Notes: a model not told the origin generated them from the sequence alone. Counted from the stretch's first letter, positions 9,872-19,045 are shown. The stretch: 64,000 nt of DNA from Dyella halodurans (GCF_026283925.1 NZ_JAPDPF010000002.1:62001-126000); one strand, 5' to 3'. Numbers and translations: made by a program.

Positions 9872-11209
9872 ATGAAGGTCACCATTTTTGGCACTGGCTA
9901 TGTGGGTTTGGTCACCGGTGCGTGCCTGGCTGAAATGGGTAACCACGTTGTGTGCGTCGATATCGATGCGGACAAGGTCGAGCGCCTCAAGCGCGGCGAG
10001 ATTCCTATCTACGAGCCCGGCCTGGAGCCCATCGTCAAGCGCAACCATGCCAGCGGGCAGCTTGATTTCACGACCAGCGCGGAACCAGCCATCGAGCACG
10101 GTCAGGTGGCGTTTATCGCCGTGGGTACGCCACCCGACGAGGACGGTAGTGCCGACCTCAGGTATGTGCTGGGCGTTGCACGAACCATAGGCAGGCATCT
10201 GGAGCGCTACACGGTCGTCGTCAACAAATCGACCGTGCCGGTCGGCACCGCCGATCGTGTGCGCGAGGCGATTGCGGGCGAGTTGGCGGCGCGTGGCGTT
10301 GCGGTCGAGTTTGACGTCGTCTCCAACCCGGAATTCCTCAAGGAAGGCGATGCGGTGGAGGATTGCCTGCGTCCCGATCGCATCATCATCGGCAGCTCCA
10401 GCGAGCGCGCGGTGAATGTGTTGCGCAAACTCTACGCACCATTCAACCGCAACCACGAGCGCACGGTGGTGATGGACGAGCGGTCTGCCGAACTGACCAA
10501 GTACGCGGCCAACGCCATGCTGGCGACCAAGATCAGCTTCATGAACGAAATCGCCAATATCGCCGAACGGGTGGGCGCCGACGTCGAGCTGGTACGCCAG
10601 GGTATCGGCTCTGATCCGCGCATCGGCTACCACTTCATCTACCCGGGCGCCGGTTACGGTGGCTCGTGTTTCCCCAAGGACGTGCAGGCACTGGAGCGAA
10701 CGGCCCGCGGCGTCGGTTACGACGCGCGCCTGCTCGGTGCCGTCGAAGCCGTCAACCACGACCAGAAGGCCAAACTGTTCGAGCTCATTGCGCGACACTT
10801 CGATGGCCAGCTGGCAGGCAAGACGATCGCGCTGTGGGGGCTGGCCTTCAAGCCGAATACGGACGATATGCGCGAGGCCTCCAGTCGCAACCTGATGGAG
10901 GCGCTGTGGGCGGCTGGCGCCAAGGTGCGTGCATTCGATCCGGAGGCAGCCAGGGAAACCCATCGCATCTACGGTGATCGCGACGAACTGAGCTTGTGCG
11001 ATGGTGCTTACCAGGCGCTCGAGGGTGCGGACGTGCTGGCCATCGTCACCGAATGGAAGGCGTTTCGCAGCCCGGACTTCCAGCGCATTCGCACGATGTT
11101 GAAGAATCCCGCCATTTTCGATGGCCGCAATCTGTATGACCCCGTCGCCGTCGAGGAAGCCGGGCTGGCCTACTATGGCATCGGCCGCGGCCGTAGCCTG
11201 AGGCGCTGA
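9872..11209 (+). CDS. ugd: UDP-glucose 6-dehydrogenase
   Basis: A 445-residue enzyme that oxidises UDP-glucose to UDP-glucuronate with two NAD+, supplying acidic sugar for exopolysaccharide or lipid A modification. It opens with the Rossmann motif [15 protein letters not shown], has the central dimer domain ([10 protein letters not shown], Lys for catalysis) and the catalytic Cys266 in YGGSCFPKD, then a second Rossmann-like domain with [15 protein letters not shown]. The ATG at 9872 matches the family start, with AGGAG upstream. SlyX follows two bases after the stop. A TAGAAT box at 9834-9839 is a possible -10 element without a clear -35. Confidence 0.97.
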   Translation: MKVTIFGTGYVGLVTGACLAEMGNHVVCVDIDADKVERLKRGEIPIYEPGLEPIVKRNHASGQLDFTTSAEPAIEHGQVAFIAVGTPPDEDGSADLRYVLGVARTIGRHLERYTVVVNKSTVPVGTADRVREAIAGELAARGVAVEFDVVSNPEFLKEGDAVEDCLRPDRIIIGSSSERAVNVLRKLYAPFNRNHERTVVMDERSAELTKYAANAMLATKISFMNEIANIAERVGADVELVRQGIGSDPRIGYHFIYPGAGYGGSCFPKDVQALERTARGVGYDARLLGAVEAVNHDQKAKLFELIARHFDGQLAGKTIALWGLAFKPNTDDMREASSRNLMEALWAAGAKVRAFDPEAARETHRIYGDRDELSLCDGAYQALEGADVLAIVTEWKAFRSPDFQRIRTMLKNPAIFDGRNLYDPVAVEEAGLAYYGIGRGRSLRR

Positions 11210-11211
11210 CC

Positions 11212-11430
11212 ATGTCCGACGATGTACTGCAGCAACGCTTGAACGAGCTCGAGGTGAGGCTCACCTTCATCGACGACACGGTGAATGCACTGGCCTCGGC
11301 GGATGCGGAGCAGTCGGTGCGCATCGCCGCGCTGGAGCGGGCCATTCGCGACTTGCGCAACGAATTGTCGACGGTGCGCCTGTCGCAGGGTCATGATCCG
11401 CACAGCGAGCCCCCGCCGCCGCACTATTGA
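11212..11430 (+). CDS. slyX: SlyX family protein
   Basis: A 72-residue coiled-coil protein; residues 5-56 are heptad-patterned (LQQRLNELEVRLTFIDDTV), and the C-terminus is the family's SEPPPPHY-type tail. The function of SlyX is unknown in any organism. The gene begins two bases after ugd and must be co-transcribed with it, which is an uncommon partner; in E. coli slyX lies next to fkpA and slyD. An FKBP gene is upstream of ugd here, so the fkpA-slyX neighbourhood may be a split remnant of that arrangement. Confidence 0.9.
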   Translation: MSDDVLQQRLNELEVRLTFIDDTVNALASADAEQSVRIAALERAIRDLRNELSTVRLSQGHDPHSEPPPPHY

Positions 11431-11474
11431 TCGCACCACCATCACTTTCAGTACCACGCAAGCGAGTTCCGATC

Positions 11475-12071
11475 ATGGCCGAATCCCTGCGCGATCAGCT
11501 GCTCAAGAGCGGCATCGTCAAACAGGTCCGCGAAGAAAAGCGACCGCTGCCACCCCAGGGAGGCAAGCCGCCTTTCCAGAAGCATGCCGGCAAGCCGCCG
11601 CAGCACAAGCAGCAAGGCAAGTCGTCGCCATCGCACAAGCCGGCGCAGGGCAAGAGCCAGGAAGAGATCGACCTGGCCAAGGCCTATGCGATCCGCGCGC
11701 AGACCGAGGCGAACGAACGCAAGCGTGCCGAGCAGGCGGCAGCCGAAGAGGCTCGCCTTCGTCGTGAGCGCAAGTTGAAGATCCAGCAATTGCTGGAAGG
11801 CAAGACGCTCAACAAGGCCGACGTCGATCACGTGCGGCATTTCGAGTACGGCGGCAAGATTCGTCGCGTGCATGTGGACGCCGAACAACTGGCTGCGCTC
11901 AACGTGGGCGAGTTGGGCGTGGTGCAGCAGCAGGGGCGTTACCTGCTGGTGGCGCGCGAGATGGCCGAACAGGTGCGAGCCATCGATGCGCATCTGGTGG
12001 CGCTGCTGGTTGAGCCCGGCAGCACGCCGGGTGTGGGCGAGGACGGCGTGCCTGACGACCTGATGTGGTGA
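11475..12071 (+). CDS. DUF2058 nucleoprotein/polysome-associated family protein
   Basis: A 198-residue basic protein of the DUF2058 family (E. coli YaiL). The family start MAESLRDQLLKSGI is followed by a long Lys/Pro/Gln-rich disordered linker (residues ~22-62), a charged helix rich in Ala, Arg and Glu (~65-105), and a compact C-terminal domain with FEYGGKIRRVHV. The usual start is the ATG at 11475, 44 bases after slyX. A molecular role is not established; the basic linker suggests nucleic acid or ribosome contact. A symmetric terminator follows. Confidence 0.9.
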   Translation: MAESLRDQLLKSGIVKQVREEKRPLPPQGGKPPFQKHAGKPPQHKQQGKSSPSHKPAQGKSQEEIDLAKAYAIRAQTEANERKRAEQAAAEEARLRRERKLKIQQLLEGKTLNKADVDHVRHFEYGGKIRRVHVDAEQLAALNVGELGVVQQQGRYLLVAREMAEQVRAIDAHLVALLVEPGSTPGVGEDGVPDDLMW

Positions 12072-12102
12072 GCGGCGCCACCAACTGACGTTGTCGCACA
12101 TG

Positions 12103-12130
12103 AAAACGCCCGGCGAAAGCCGGGCGTTTT
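12103..12130. terminator. Bidirectional terminator between DUF2058 and fadB-like genes
   Basis: AAAACGCCCGGC and GCCGGGCGTTTT pair over GAAA. The stem has A and T flanks on both sides and lies between two convergent genes, so it can stop transcription from each. Confidence 0.9.
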
Positions 12131-12152
12131 GCTGTTGCGTAGCGTGGCCAGG

Positions 12153-14288
12153 TCAGGCGTCGGCGGTTTCGGTCTGCATCGTGGCGGTCGACAGATCGAA
12201 ACCGGCCTGAGCCAACGCAGGCAGGTCCCAGCCGCTCTTCGGGGAGAAGCGTTCGCCGTAGCGCTTGGCCAGCCGCTCCAGCTTGCCCTGCAGCACGGAC
12301 GCGCCTTCGCTGCGCACGTACTGGATCGGGCCGCCACGGAAGGGCGCGAAGCCGGTGCCAAAGATCACGCCAGCGTCGAGCAGGTCGGCGTCGTCGACCA
12401 CGCCTTCCGCCAGGCAAGCGACCGCTTCATTGACCATGGGCAGGATCATGCGGTCCTGCAGGTCGGGCGGCAGCACATAGTCGGGATCGACTTCCGGCTT
12501 CTGCGGCTTGCCGTCCTGCCATACATACAGGCCCTGGCCGTCCTTCTTGCCGCGCTTGCCGGCTTCGAGCTTTTCTTCCAGTCCTGGCGGCAGTTCGAGG
12601 CCGAGGAACGGTGCCAGCTCCTTGCCGACCGATGCGCACACATCCAGGCCCACGGTGTCGGCCAGTTCGATCGGCCCCATCGGCATACCGAACTTCTTCG
12701 CTTCCTTGTCCAGCACCGGGCCTGGCACGCCTTCGTTGTAGAGGCGCATGGCTTCGAGCAGGTAAGGCATCAGGATGCGGTTGACGAGGAAGCCGGGCGT
12801 GCCCTTGACGGCGACCGGCAACTTGCCGAGCGCCTTGCAGAAGGCAAGTGCGCGCTTCTCGGCGGCGGCATCGAGTTGATCGTGGCGCACCACTTCCACC
12901 AGCGGCATCTGCGCCACCGGATTGAAGAAGTGCAGGCCAAGGAATCGCTGTGCTGCTTTCAGGCCGACGCGGAGTTCATCGAGCGGAATGCTCGATGTAT
13001 TGGTGGCCAGCAACTCATCGGACTGGAATTGCGGTTCGATGATGGCGTAGAGCGCTCGTTTGGCGTCGGCGTTCTCGTAGATCGCTTCGATGGCCAGATC
13101 GGCCGTGGCAACGCCCTTGCCATCGACATCGGCGCGCAGTCGACGCGCGGTCGCCTCGATCTTGTCCGCGGTCTTCAGTTTCTTTTCGTAGAACTGCCGC
13201 GCACGATCCAGCGCCGGCTGGATGTACTTCATCTCGCGGTCCTGCAGGGTCACTTCGAAACCCTTGAAAGCCGCCCACGCCGCGATATCGCCGCCCATCA
13301 CGCCGGCGCCCACGACATGCACATGCTTGATGCCGTGCTGTACGCCACTGCCCTGGGCCTTCAGTCGTTCCTGCAGGAAGAAGATGCGGATCAGGTTTTG
13401 CGCCGTCGAGGTTTCCGCCAGCTTCGCCACCGAACGTGCCTCCAGCTTCAGCCGCTGCTGGATGCTCGAGCCGCCGCGCTTCCACACATCGATCAGGGCG
13501 AACGGTGCCGGGTAATGTTCCTTGCGAACCTTGGCTGCCGTTTGCTTGATGACCATGGGCGCCAGAATCTGCCGCGCCAGCCAGGTATTGCTGGCCCAGG
13601 CCTTGGCGCGCAGGGCGATGGGTCGGGCATGCGGGCGACGGAGCAGGGCCCGGGCTTCGGCCAGCAACTCGGCGGGAGGTGCAATGCGGTCCACCACGCC
13701 CAGGGCCAGCGCCCGCCGGGCCGACAAGGACTTGCCGGTCAGCATGACCGGCAGTGCCTCGGTGGCGCCGATCAGGCGAGGCAGTCGGGCTGAACCGCCC
13801 CAGCCAGGATGGATGCCCAGCATCACCTCGGGCAGGCCGATACGGGTTTTTTCGTCGTCCGCGGCGATGCGTTGGCCGCAGGCCAGGATCAGCTCGGTGC
13901 CGCCACCCATGCAGGCGCCGTGAATCGCCGCAACAGTCGGACAGGGCAGGCGCGCCAGCGACTCGTAGACCCGCTGGCCGTTCTCGATGTTCTCGAGCAC
14001 GCTGCCCTGCTGGGCATAGGTCACGAACTCCTTGATATCGGCGCCGACGGCGAATCCGAAGGGCTTGGCCGAATGGATCAGCACGCCGGCGGGCTTTTCG
14101 ATCGCCAGCCGCTCCACGATCTGGCCGAGCTCGTCCAGCACGTCGCGCGAGATCGCATTGACGCTGCTGCCCGCGCGATCAAGGGACAGGGTGACGATGC
14201 CGCTGTCATCCAGGTTCGTCTTCCAGTGATTGAAGCGCAGTCCTTCGAACATGGGCATGGGGAGGGTGACCGGGAAGGCTTGCACCAT
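12153..14288 (-). CDS. Multifunctional fatty-acid oxidation protein (enoyl-CoA hydratase / 3-hydroxyacyl-CoA dehydrogenase)
   Basis: A 711-residue FadB/FadJ-type alpha subunit of beta-oxidation. Residues ~15-210 form the crotonase domain with the oxyanion loops AVGADIKEF and HGACMGGGTELILA and the catalytic Glu in GLPEVMLGIHPGWGG; from ~330 the NAD-binding VVGAGVMGGDIAAWAA starts the 3-hydroxyacyl-CoA dehydrogenase, with HFFNPVAQMPLVEVV and GFLVNRIL. The ATG at 14288 has GGGA close by; ATGs at 14258 and 14252 (MFEGLRF) are also possible starts and fit relatives. No thiolase (FadA) is adjacent, so the partner must be elsewhere. A 12-bp palindrome lies in the divergent upstream region. Confidence 0.93.
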   Translation of the reverse strand: MVQAFPVTLPMPMFEGLRFNHWKTNLDDSGIVTLSLDRAGSSVNAISRDVLDELGQIVERLAIEKPAGVLIHSAKPFGFAVGADIKEFVTYAQQGSVLENIENGQRVYESLARLPCPTVAAIHGACMGGGTELILACGQRIAADDEKTRIGLPEVMLGIHPGWGGSARLPRLIGATEALPVMLTGKSLSARRALALGVVDRIAPPAELLAEARALLRRPHARPIALRAKAWASNTWLARQILAPMVIKQTAAKVRKEHYPAPFALIDVWKRGGSSIQQRLKLEARSVAKLAETSTAQNLIRIFFLQERLKAQGSGVQHGIKHVHVVGAGVMGGDIAAWAAFKGFEVTLQDREMKYIQPALDRARQFYEKKLKTADKIEATARRLRADVDGKGVATADLAIEAIYENADAKRALYAIIEPQFQSDELLATNTSSIPLDELRVGLKAAQRFLGLHFFNPVAQMPLVEVVRHDQLDAAAEKRALAFCKALGKLPVAVKGTPGFLVNRILMPYLLEAMRLYNEGVPGPVLDKEAKKFGMPMGPIELADTVGLDVCASVGKELAPFLGLELPPGLEEKLEAGKRGKKDGQGLYVWQDGKPQKPEVDPDYVLPPDLQDRMILPMVNEAVACLAEGVVDDADLLDAGVIFGTGFAPFRGGPIQYVRSEGASVLQGKLERLAKRYGERFSPKSGWDLPALAQAGFDLSTATMQTETADA

Positions 14289-14405
14289 ACCTTCCCGTAG
14301 CGAGGAATGCGAGACGGGCCAAGGGCTCGCCCGGCAATCATGAAGATCCCGTAAACCCGCGACCTGTGCACTGCCGCATGGAATATCGGGCCGAATCCGG
14401 CGAGG

Positions 14406-14417
14406 CTTGCATGCAAG
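14406..14417. promoter_or_regulatory. Perfect 12-bp palindrome between divergent genes
   Basis: CTTGCATGCAAG is a perfect dyad inside the 163-bp divergent region between the fatty-acid oxidation gene and the small protein ahead of the GGDEF/EAL gene. It may be an operator for either side. It does not match the E. coli FadR or Pseudomonas PsrA patterns I know. Confidence 0.3.
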
Positions 14418-14451
14418 GCTTTGCGAAGGCCTCCAGACCCCTTTAAGTTAG

Positions 14452-14952
14452 ATGGCAATGAGCACACCAAATCCCAAACCAACCATCCAGGCCGGCGCCG
14501 AGATCCTCGAGCGCATCCTGGCCGCGCGCTGGAACCTGATCGCGCTCGAGGGCGGTGACGAGGTGGGCTTGATCGACCAGATGCGCTTGTTGGTGCGCCG
14601 CAGCGGCCAGGCAATCTATCTGTGGAATCCGGAAAATGGCCTGGGCAATCTGCGTGAAGAGCACAGCGGCCTGCCTGGTTCCCAGCGCCTGAACATCGCC
14701 CTGCGTTATGTGCAGCAGAGCAACCACTTCGGTGTCTACCTGCTGCAGCGGCCGCCGCTGCCCCTGGCCATGGGGGACGCCACCTTGCTACGCCAGCTGG
14801 CGCGCGCCAACACCGGCCACGTGCGGAGAATCGTCTTGCTCGACCCACCCCAGACCCTGGTCGCAAGCTTCAACGACGTGCTGGTACGCCTGAGCTGCCA
14901 GCCCGAGGCGGTTCGACGCCCGCGTCTGCGTGACGGCCGCTGGTTGCTCTGA
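14452..14952 (+). CDS. Unrecognised small protein coupled to a GGDEF/EAL gene
   Basis: A 166-residue soluble protein. I do not recognise a named family. The N-terminal ~60 residues (AEILERILAARWNLIALEG, then GQAIYLWNPENGLGNL) follow the pattern of the N-terminal subdomain of Ycf46-type AAA proteins, where a hydrophobic strand with an acidic end is followed by 'YxWxxxxGL'. There is no Walker A or B motif, so it would lack ATPase activity. The C-terminal half has another strand-rich unit (RRIVLLDPPQTL). A second ATG at 14458 is possible. The stop is one base before the ATG of the next gene, a c-di-GMP enzyme, so the two are co-translated and probably work together. Confidence 0.75.
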   Translation: MAMSTPNPKPTIQAGAEILERILAARWNLIALEGGDEVGLIDQMRLLVRRSGQAIYLWNPENGLGNLREEHSGLPGSQRLNIALRYVQQSNHFGVYLLQRPPLPLAMGDATLLRQLARANTGHVRRIVLLDPPQTLVASFNDVLVRLSCQPEAVRRPRLRDGRWLL

Positions 14953-14953
14953 C

Positions 14954-17515
14954 ATGACCCATCCTGCCGGCATCCTGGTCATCGCCGCCCAGCGCGAGCT
15001 GCGTCGCCTCCTGTTCGACACCTTTGATCGCGACGGACACTTTGTGGTGCATTCGGCGCGGGACGCCACCCACGCCGGCATTCTGCTTGAGGGTCGGCCG
15101 GCACTGGATCTGATCCTGGTGGCATTCGACGGCGACGGGCGTGACGCCCTGGCCGGCATCGAGGTGCTCCGCAGCCTGCCGGCTTGTGCGCAGGCGCCAC
15201 TGATCGCCGTACTCGACGATCACGCCTTGCTCAAGCCTGCCGTGCTGCCTGCCGGCGTTGCCGACTGGCTGTATGCCTCGCAGGTCGAGCGCGAGTTGCT
15301 GGTGCGCTGGCAGCGCCTGCAACGGACGGCGACTGGACCAGGCGTAGCGCAAGGTTCCCGTTCGGAATCGAACGACGGCGACTACCGTTTTGCGTTCGAC
15401 GAAGTCGATAGCGAGTGGTTGATTGTTGACCCGGTGCGCAGCCGGATCCTGGAATTCAGTCCTGCGCTGGCCCGCCACAGTGGGCTTGCCGACCATGAAT
15501 TGCGCGGTCGCTCGCTGCAGGAAGTGCTTTCGTTTGCGGATGTCACGACGGAACAGGTCATTGCCGAAGGGTCTCGCCGCTGGTATTCCGGGCGTCGTCG
15601 TTCCGCGCGTGGCGTCGATACCGGCGAGGCGAATGCCCGCCCGGTGCGTCATGCCGGGCGCGATGCCGTGGCCCTGGTGTTTCGCAGCGACCGCGCGGGC
15701 GTACGCGCGGAGGTGGCGCTTGGCCTGCTGGCGCGCATGTTTGCGTCCGGCAGCGGCGACGAAGGCATCGCCGAAGCGGCTCGTTTGCTCTACGAGGAAA
15801 TGGCGCTGGACTATGTGGCCGTATGGTCGGGGCGACCGGACGACGGCAGCGCGCCCATCCAGCTGGTGCAGTACTGGCGGGGCGAGGAGCAGGTCTGGCC
15901 TGGGCCGCACCTGCAGAGCTCGCTGCGCCTTGTCCTCGCCGGACAGGCCATGCTGCATCAGTCCGATGCCGCGCGCCTGGCCGCGGTGGATCCCTTGCTC
16001 GAGCAGTTGGGTTTGAGCGGGTTCGCCGGCTGGCCGCTGCAGGACGAGCGCCGCACGGTCTTGGGTGCCTTGCTGGTCGGCACGCGGCAGCCGTTGCCGG
16101 CACTGCCCATCGTCCAGCCCGTGCTGGCCTGTGCCGCCGTGCGCTTTGCCCATGCGTTGGAGCTGCGCCACTCGCGCGAGCAAGGTCGTGCCGAAGGGCT
16201 GCTGGATGCGCTTACCGGATTGCCCAATCGACTGCTGTTCAACGACCGTCTCGATACCGTCATTCGCGAGGCCAATCGCACCGGTGAATCGTTCGCCTTG
16301 TTGTTCGTCGACCTGGACCGCTTCAAGACCATCAACGACACGCTCGGCCATGCGGTCGGCGACCAGGTGCTGCTGACCACCACGCAACGCCTGCGCGGCA
16401 GCGTGCGCGCCTCCGATACGGTGGCGCGGTACGCCGGTGACGAGTTTGTGGTGATTCTCCGCCACATCGTGAAAAGCGAGGACGTGCTGCGCATTGCCGA
16501 GAAGATCGTGCAGGTGATGGGTGCGCCGCTGCGCATCGACGATGGCACCGAATTGCAGGTCACGGCTTCGATTGGCGTGAGTTTCTTCCCCGATGATGCC
16601 CCTGATGCCGAGACCTTGCTCAAGCACGCGGACGAGGCCATGTATGCGGCCAAGAGCCTGGGACGCAACAACTATCAGATCTTCGAGGGCAGCGCCGAGC
16701 AGTCGCAACAGCAGAACCTCGCGCTGAAGTCCGGCCTGCGCCACGCAGAGCACAAGGGCGAATTGCGGGTGTTCTATCAGCCGCAAGTGGATGCGGTGAC
16801 CGAGGACATCGTCGGCATGGAAGCGCTGGTGCGCTGGGAGCACCCCGAGCTGGGCTTTATCGGTCCGGGCTTCTTCATCCCCCTGGCCGAGGAGACCGGC
16901 CTGATCGTGTCGATCGGCGAATGGGTGCTGCGTACGGCCTGTCGTCACGCGCAGGAATGGGAGCGGCGTTTTGGCTTGCGCCTGCGCCTGGGCGTGAACC
17001 TGTCGGCGGTGCAGTTGATGCAACCGAACCTGCTGGAGATCGTGGCATCGGCGCTCGACGAGAGCGGGCTGGAAGCAAGCCTGCTGGAAATGGAAGTGAC
17101 CGAGAGCATCAGCATCAAGGCAGCCCCCAACCTGGTGGAAAACCTGCAGGGCCTGCATCGGCTGGGCTGTCGTATTGCCATCGACGACTTCGGTACCGGC
17201 GCCGCTTCGCTGGACTATCTGCGCAAGCTGCCGGCCGACCGCATCAAGATTGACCAAAGCTTCGTCCGCAATATCGGCGTGGATCCCGATGACGAAGCGA
17301 TCGTGCGCGCCACCATCGAAATGGCCCACCGGCTCAAGCGGGGCGTCGTGGCGGAAGGCGTGGAGCTGGAGCAGCACATGGAGTTCCTGCGTGCCAACCA
17401 GTGCGATGAGCTGCAGGGCTTCCTGTTCTGCCGCCCGCTACCGCAGCCTGCGTTTGAAAAGCTCTTGCTCGAACGCCAGCACCTGCTCGCCGGGGTAAGC
17501 GGCACCGCCGCCTGA
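14954..17515 (+). CDS. REC-like / GGDEF / EAL cyclic-di-GMP signalling protein
   Basis: An 853-residue cytoplasmic protein. Residues ~1-130 resemble a response-regulator fold (GILVIAAQRELRRLLFDTF), though the phosphate-acceptor site is not clear (LILVAFDGDG in its place). PAS-like (~145-240) and GAF-like (~250-400) segments follow. The GGDEF domain starts near 415 and has AGDEF at ~493-497 in place of GGDEF, which is active in many cyclases, with the RASD product-inhibition site five residues before it. The EAL domain has EALVRW at ~621 and DDFGTG at ~743, both complete, so phosphodiesterase activity is expected. No membrane segment is seen. Co-translated with the upstream small protein. Confidence 0.95.
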   Translation: MTHPAGILVIAAQRELRRLLFDTFDRDGHFVVHSARDATHAGILLEGRPALDLILVAFDGDGRDALAGIEVLRSLPACAQAPLIAVLDDHALLKPAVLPAGVADWLYASQVERELLVRWQRLQRTATGPGVAQGSRSESNDGDYRFAFDEVDSEWLIVDPVRSRILEFSPALARHSGLADHELRGRSLQEVLSFADVTTEQVIAEGSRRWYSGRRRSARGVDTGEANARPVRHAGRDAVALVFRSDRAGVRAEVALGLLARMFASGSGDEGIAEAARLLYEEMALDYVAVWSGRPDDGSAPIQLVQYWRGEEQVWPGPHLQSSLRLVLAGQAMLHQSDAARLAAVDPLLEQLGLSGFAGWPLQDERRTVLGALLVGTRQPLPALPIVQPVLACAAVRFAHALELRHSREQGRAEGLLDALTGLPNRLLFNDRLDTVIREANRTGESFALLFVDLDRFKTINDTLGHAVGDQVLLTTTQRLRGSVRASDTVARYAGDEFVVILRHIVKSEDVLRIAEKIVQVMGAPLRIDDGTELQVTASIGVSFFPDDAPDAETLLKHADEAMYAAKSLGRNNYQIFEGSAEQSQQQNLALKSGLRHAEHKGELRVFYQPQVDAVTEDIVGMEALVRWEHPELGFIGPGFFIPLAEETGLIVSIGEWVLRTACRHAQEWERRFGLRLRLGVNLSAVQLMQPNLLEIVASALDESGLEASLLEMEVTESISIKAAPNLVENLQGLHRLGCRIAIDDFGTGAASLDYLRKLPADRIKIDQSFVRNIGVDPDDEAIVRATIEMAHRLKRGVVAEGVELEQHMEFLRANQCDELQGFLFCRPLPQPAFEKLLLERQHLLAGVSGTAA

Positions 17516-17708
17516 CTTGCGCGAACGCGCCTCATCCCCATATGAATAGGTGAGGCGCTGATGCGCCCCGCTTGCCACGCCAGTGGGGGAGGGAGCGGCC
17601 ATCCAGTAGCGGCGCGGTACGCCCATGGCGCGTTCGTGCGTTCTTGGGTGATGCGACGCCTCGGGGCGTCTTTCCCGGCAGGGGTTGGTAAACATGTGCG
17701 GACATGCT

Positions 17709-17735
17709 GAACTAGGACGCGTTGTTCTTGTCTGA
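17709..17735 (+). promoter_or_regulatory. Sigma-E-type autoregulatory promoter of rpoE
   Basis: GAACTA (17709-17714) and TCTGA (17731-17735) are separated by 16 bases, matching the -35 GAACTT and -10 TCTRA pattern of sigma-E promoters. It lies 64 bases before the rpoE start, so RpoE probably drives its own operon as in E. coli and Xanthomonas. Confidence 0.7.
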
Positions 17736-17799
17736 GCAACTCACTCCTGTCCTGAGGCACCCCAAGCGCGTGGCAGCAACGACGAAGGAGATGGCCCGG

Positions 17800-18399
17800 A
17801 TGGGCGAGAACGAACTGGACAGCGCGCTGGTCGAACGGGTCCAACAAGGGGACAAGCGGGCTTTTGACCTGCTGGTACGCAAATACCAGCACAAGGTCAT
17901 CGGGCTGGTTTCGCGTTACGTGAAGAACTATGCCGAATGCGAGGATATCGCCCAGGAGGCGTTCATCCGCGCGTGGCGGGCCATCGGCTCGTTCCGTGGC
18001 GACAGTGCTTTCTATACTTGGCTGTACAAGATTGCCGTCAATACGGCGAAAAATCATCTGGTTGCGATGGGGCGGCGGCCGCCGGCGGACGACATCGCCA
18101 TTGACGATGCGGCATTTGTGCCGGGTGCCGACCGCATGCACGAGAGCGCCACGCCCGAACGCGAGTTAATGCGACAGGAAATTGAACAAACGGTTTTTTC
18201 CACTGTCCAATCGCTGCCTGAGGAATTGCGGACCGCGATTACGTTGCGTGAAGTGGACGGCCTGAGCTACGAGGAAATCGCTGAGGCGATGGGTTGTCCG
18301 ATCGGCACGGTGCGTTCACGTATTTTTCGGGCGCGTGAAGCTATTGATGAAAAACTGCGGCCACTGCTGTCAGACCGCGAGGACCGACACCATGAGTGA
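17800..18399 (+). CDS. rpoE: RNA polymerase extracytoplasmic stress sigma factor (sigma-E)
   Basis: A 199-residue ECF sigma factor. Region 2 carries VRKYQHKVIGLVSRYVKNYAEC and DIAQEAFIRAWRAI (core binding and -10 recognition), and region 4 carries LREVDGLSYEEIAEAMG with GTVRSRIFRARE (the -35 helix-turn-helix). The ATG at 17800 is chosen because GAAGGAG lies nine bases upstream; an earlier in-frame ATG at 17791 overlaps that site. It overlaps rseA by eight bases and is followed by mucD, the standard envelope-stress operon: RseA holds the sigma at the membrane until misfolded outer-membrane proteins trigger its cleavage. A sigma-E-like promoter lies upstream. Confidence 0.97.
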   Translation: MGENELDSALVERVQQGDKRAFDLLVRKYQHKVIGLVSRYVKNYAECEDIAQEAFIRAWRAIGSFRGDSAFYTWLYKIAVNTAKNHLVAMGRRPPADDIAIDDAAFVPGADRMHESATPERELMRQEIEQTVFSTVQSLPEELRTAITLREVDGLSYEEIAEAMGCPIGTVRSRIFRAREAIDEKLRPLLSDREDRHHE

Positions 18400-19045
18400 C
18401 ACCCAACGCGAAAACCTGTCTGCCGGCATGGACGGCGAGCTGTCGAAGGAAGAGCTGCGCTTTCTATTGCGCCGGCTCGACCACGACGCCTCGCTGCAGC
18501 AGGCGTGGTCGCGCTTTCACGTCGCCCGCGACGGTTTGCGGCGCCAGCTTGCGCCGCTGGCGGCAAGCGACTTCGCGAGCAAGGTCATGCACGCGATCGA
18601 GCAGGAAGCCGTGGTGGTCCATGGCAAGCGGCGACATTGGCTGCACTGGTCGGCGGGCGGAGCCATCGCGGCCAGCGTGGCAGTGGCGGCATTGATGCTG
18701 GCCCAGCCGGCCGGATCGGGGGCGGACCGGGCAATGCCGCAGACGGCGTCGGTGACCTCGCACGACTCCACCTTCGACAGCGATGCGCGACTGGCTCGCG
18801 CCGAAGCACCGGCTGCCGTGCCACCGTGGGTTAGCGCCTATTCAGCTTCCCAGCTCAGCCAGCAGGCCTCGGCCACGCTGGACAGCGATAGCAATGGCAG
18901 CTTGCTGTACTCGCGCAACAACCTGTCGCCCTACCAGTTGGACCGGTACCGCATCAACAACGGCGATGGCAGCTACCTGCTCTTGATCCATCCGGATCAG
19001 TCGATGCAGAAGTCGCCGGCGCAGGCTCCTGCCATAGCTCAGTGA
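18392..19045 (+). CDS. rseA: Anti-sigma-E factor RseA
   Basis: A 217-residue single-pass membrane protein that binds and silences RpoE. The N-terminal cytoplasmic domain (RENLSAGMDGELSKEELRFL, residues 6-25) is the RseA sigma-binding part; one membrane helix spans about residues 90-108 (AIAASVAVAALMLAQPAG); the periplasmic part ends in a low-complexity Gln/Ala tail. Its start overlaps the rpoE stop by eight bases, giving translational coupling and roughly equal amounts of sigma and anti-sigma. No rseB gene follows, so the RseB brake that protects RseA from DegS is either absent or encoded elsewhere. Confidence 0.93.
   Translation: MSDTQRENLSAGMDGELSKEELRFLLRRLDHDASLQQAWSRFHVARDGLRRQLAPLAASDFASKVMHAIEQEAVVVHGKRRHWLHWSAGGAIAASVAVAALMLAQPAGSGADRAMPQTASVTSHDSTFDSDARLARAEAPAAVPPWVSAYSASQLSQQASATLDSDSNGSLLYSRNNLSPYQLDRYRINNGDGSYLLLIHPDQSMQKSPAQAPAIAQ

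Noticed and set aside
12129-13793. A 554-codon plus-strand frame opposite the fatty-acid oxidation gene
   Set aside because: Antisense shadow, composition typical of reversed high-GC coding sequence.
14870-17377. An 835-codon open frame antisense to the GGDEF/EAL gene
   Set aside because: Low-complexity His/Gln/Arg composition; the plus strand has intact GGDEF and EAL motifs.
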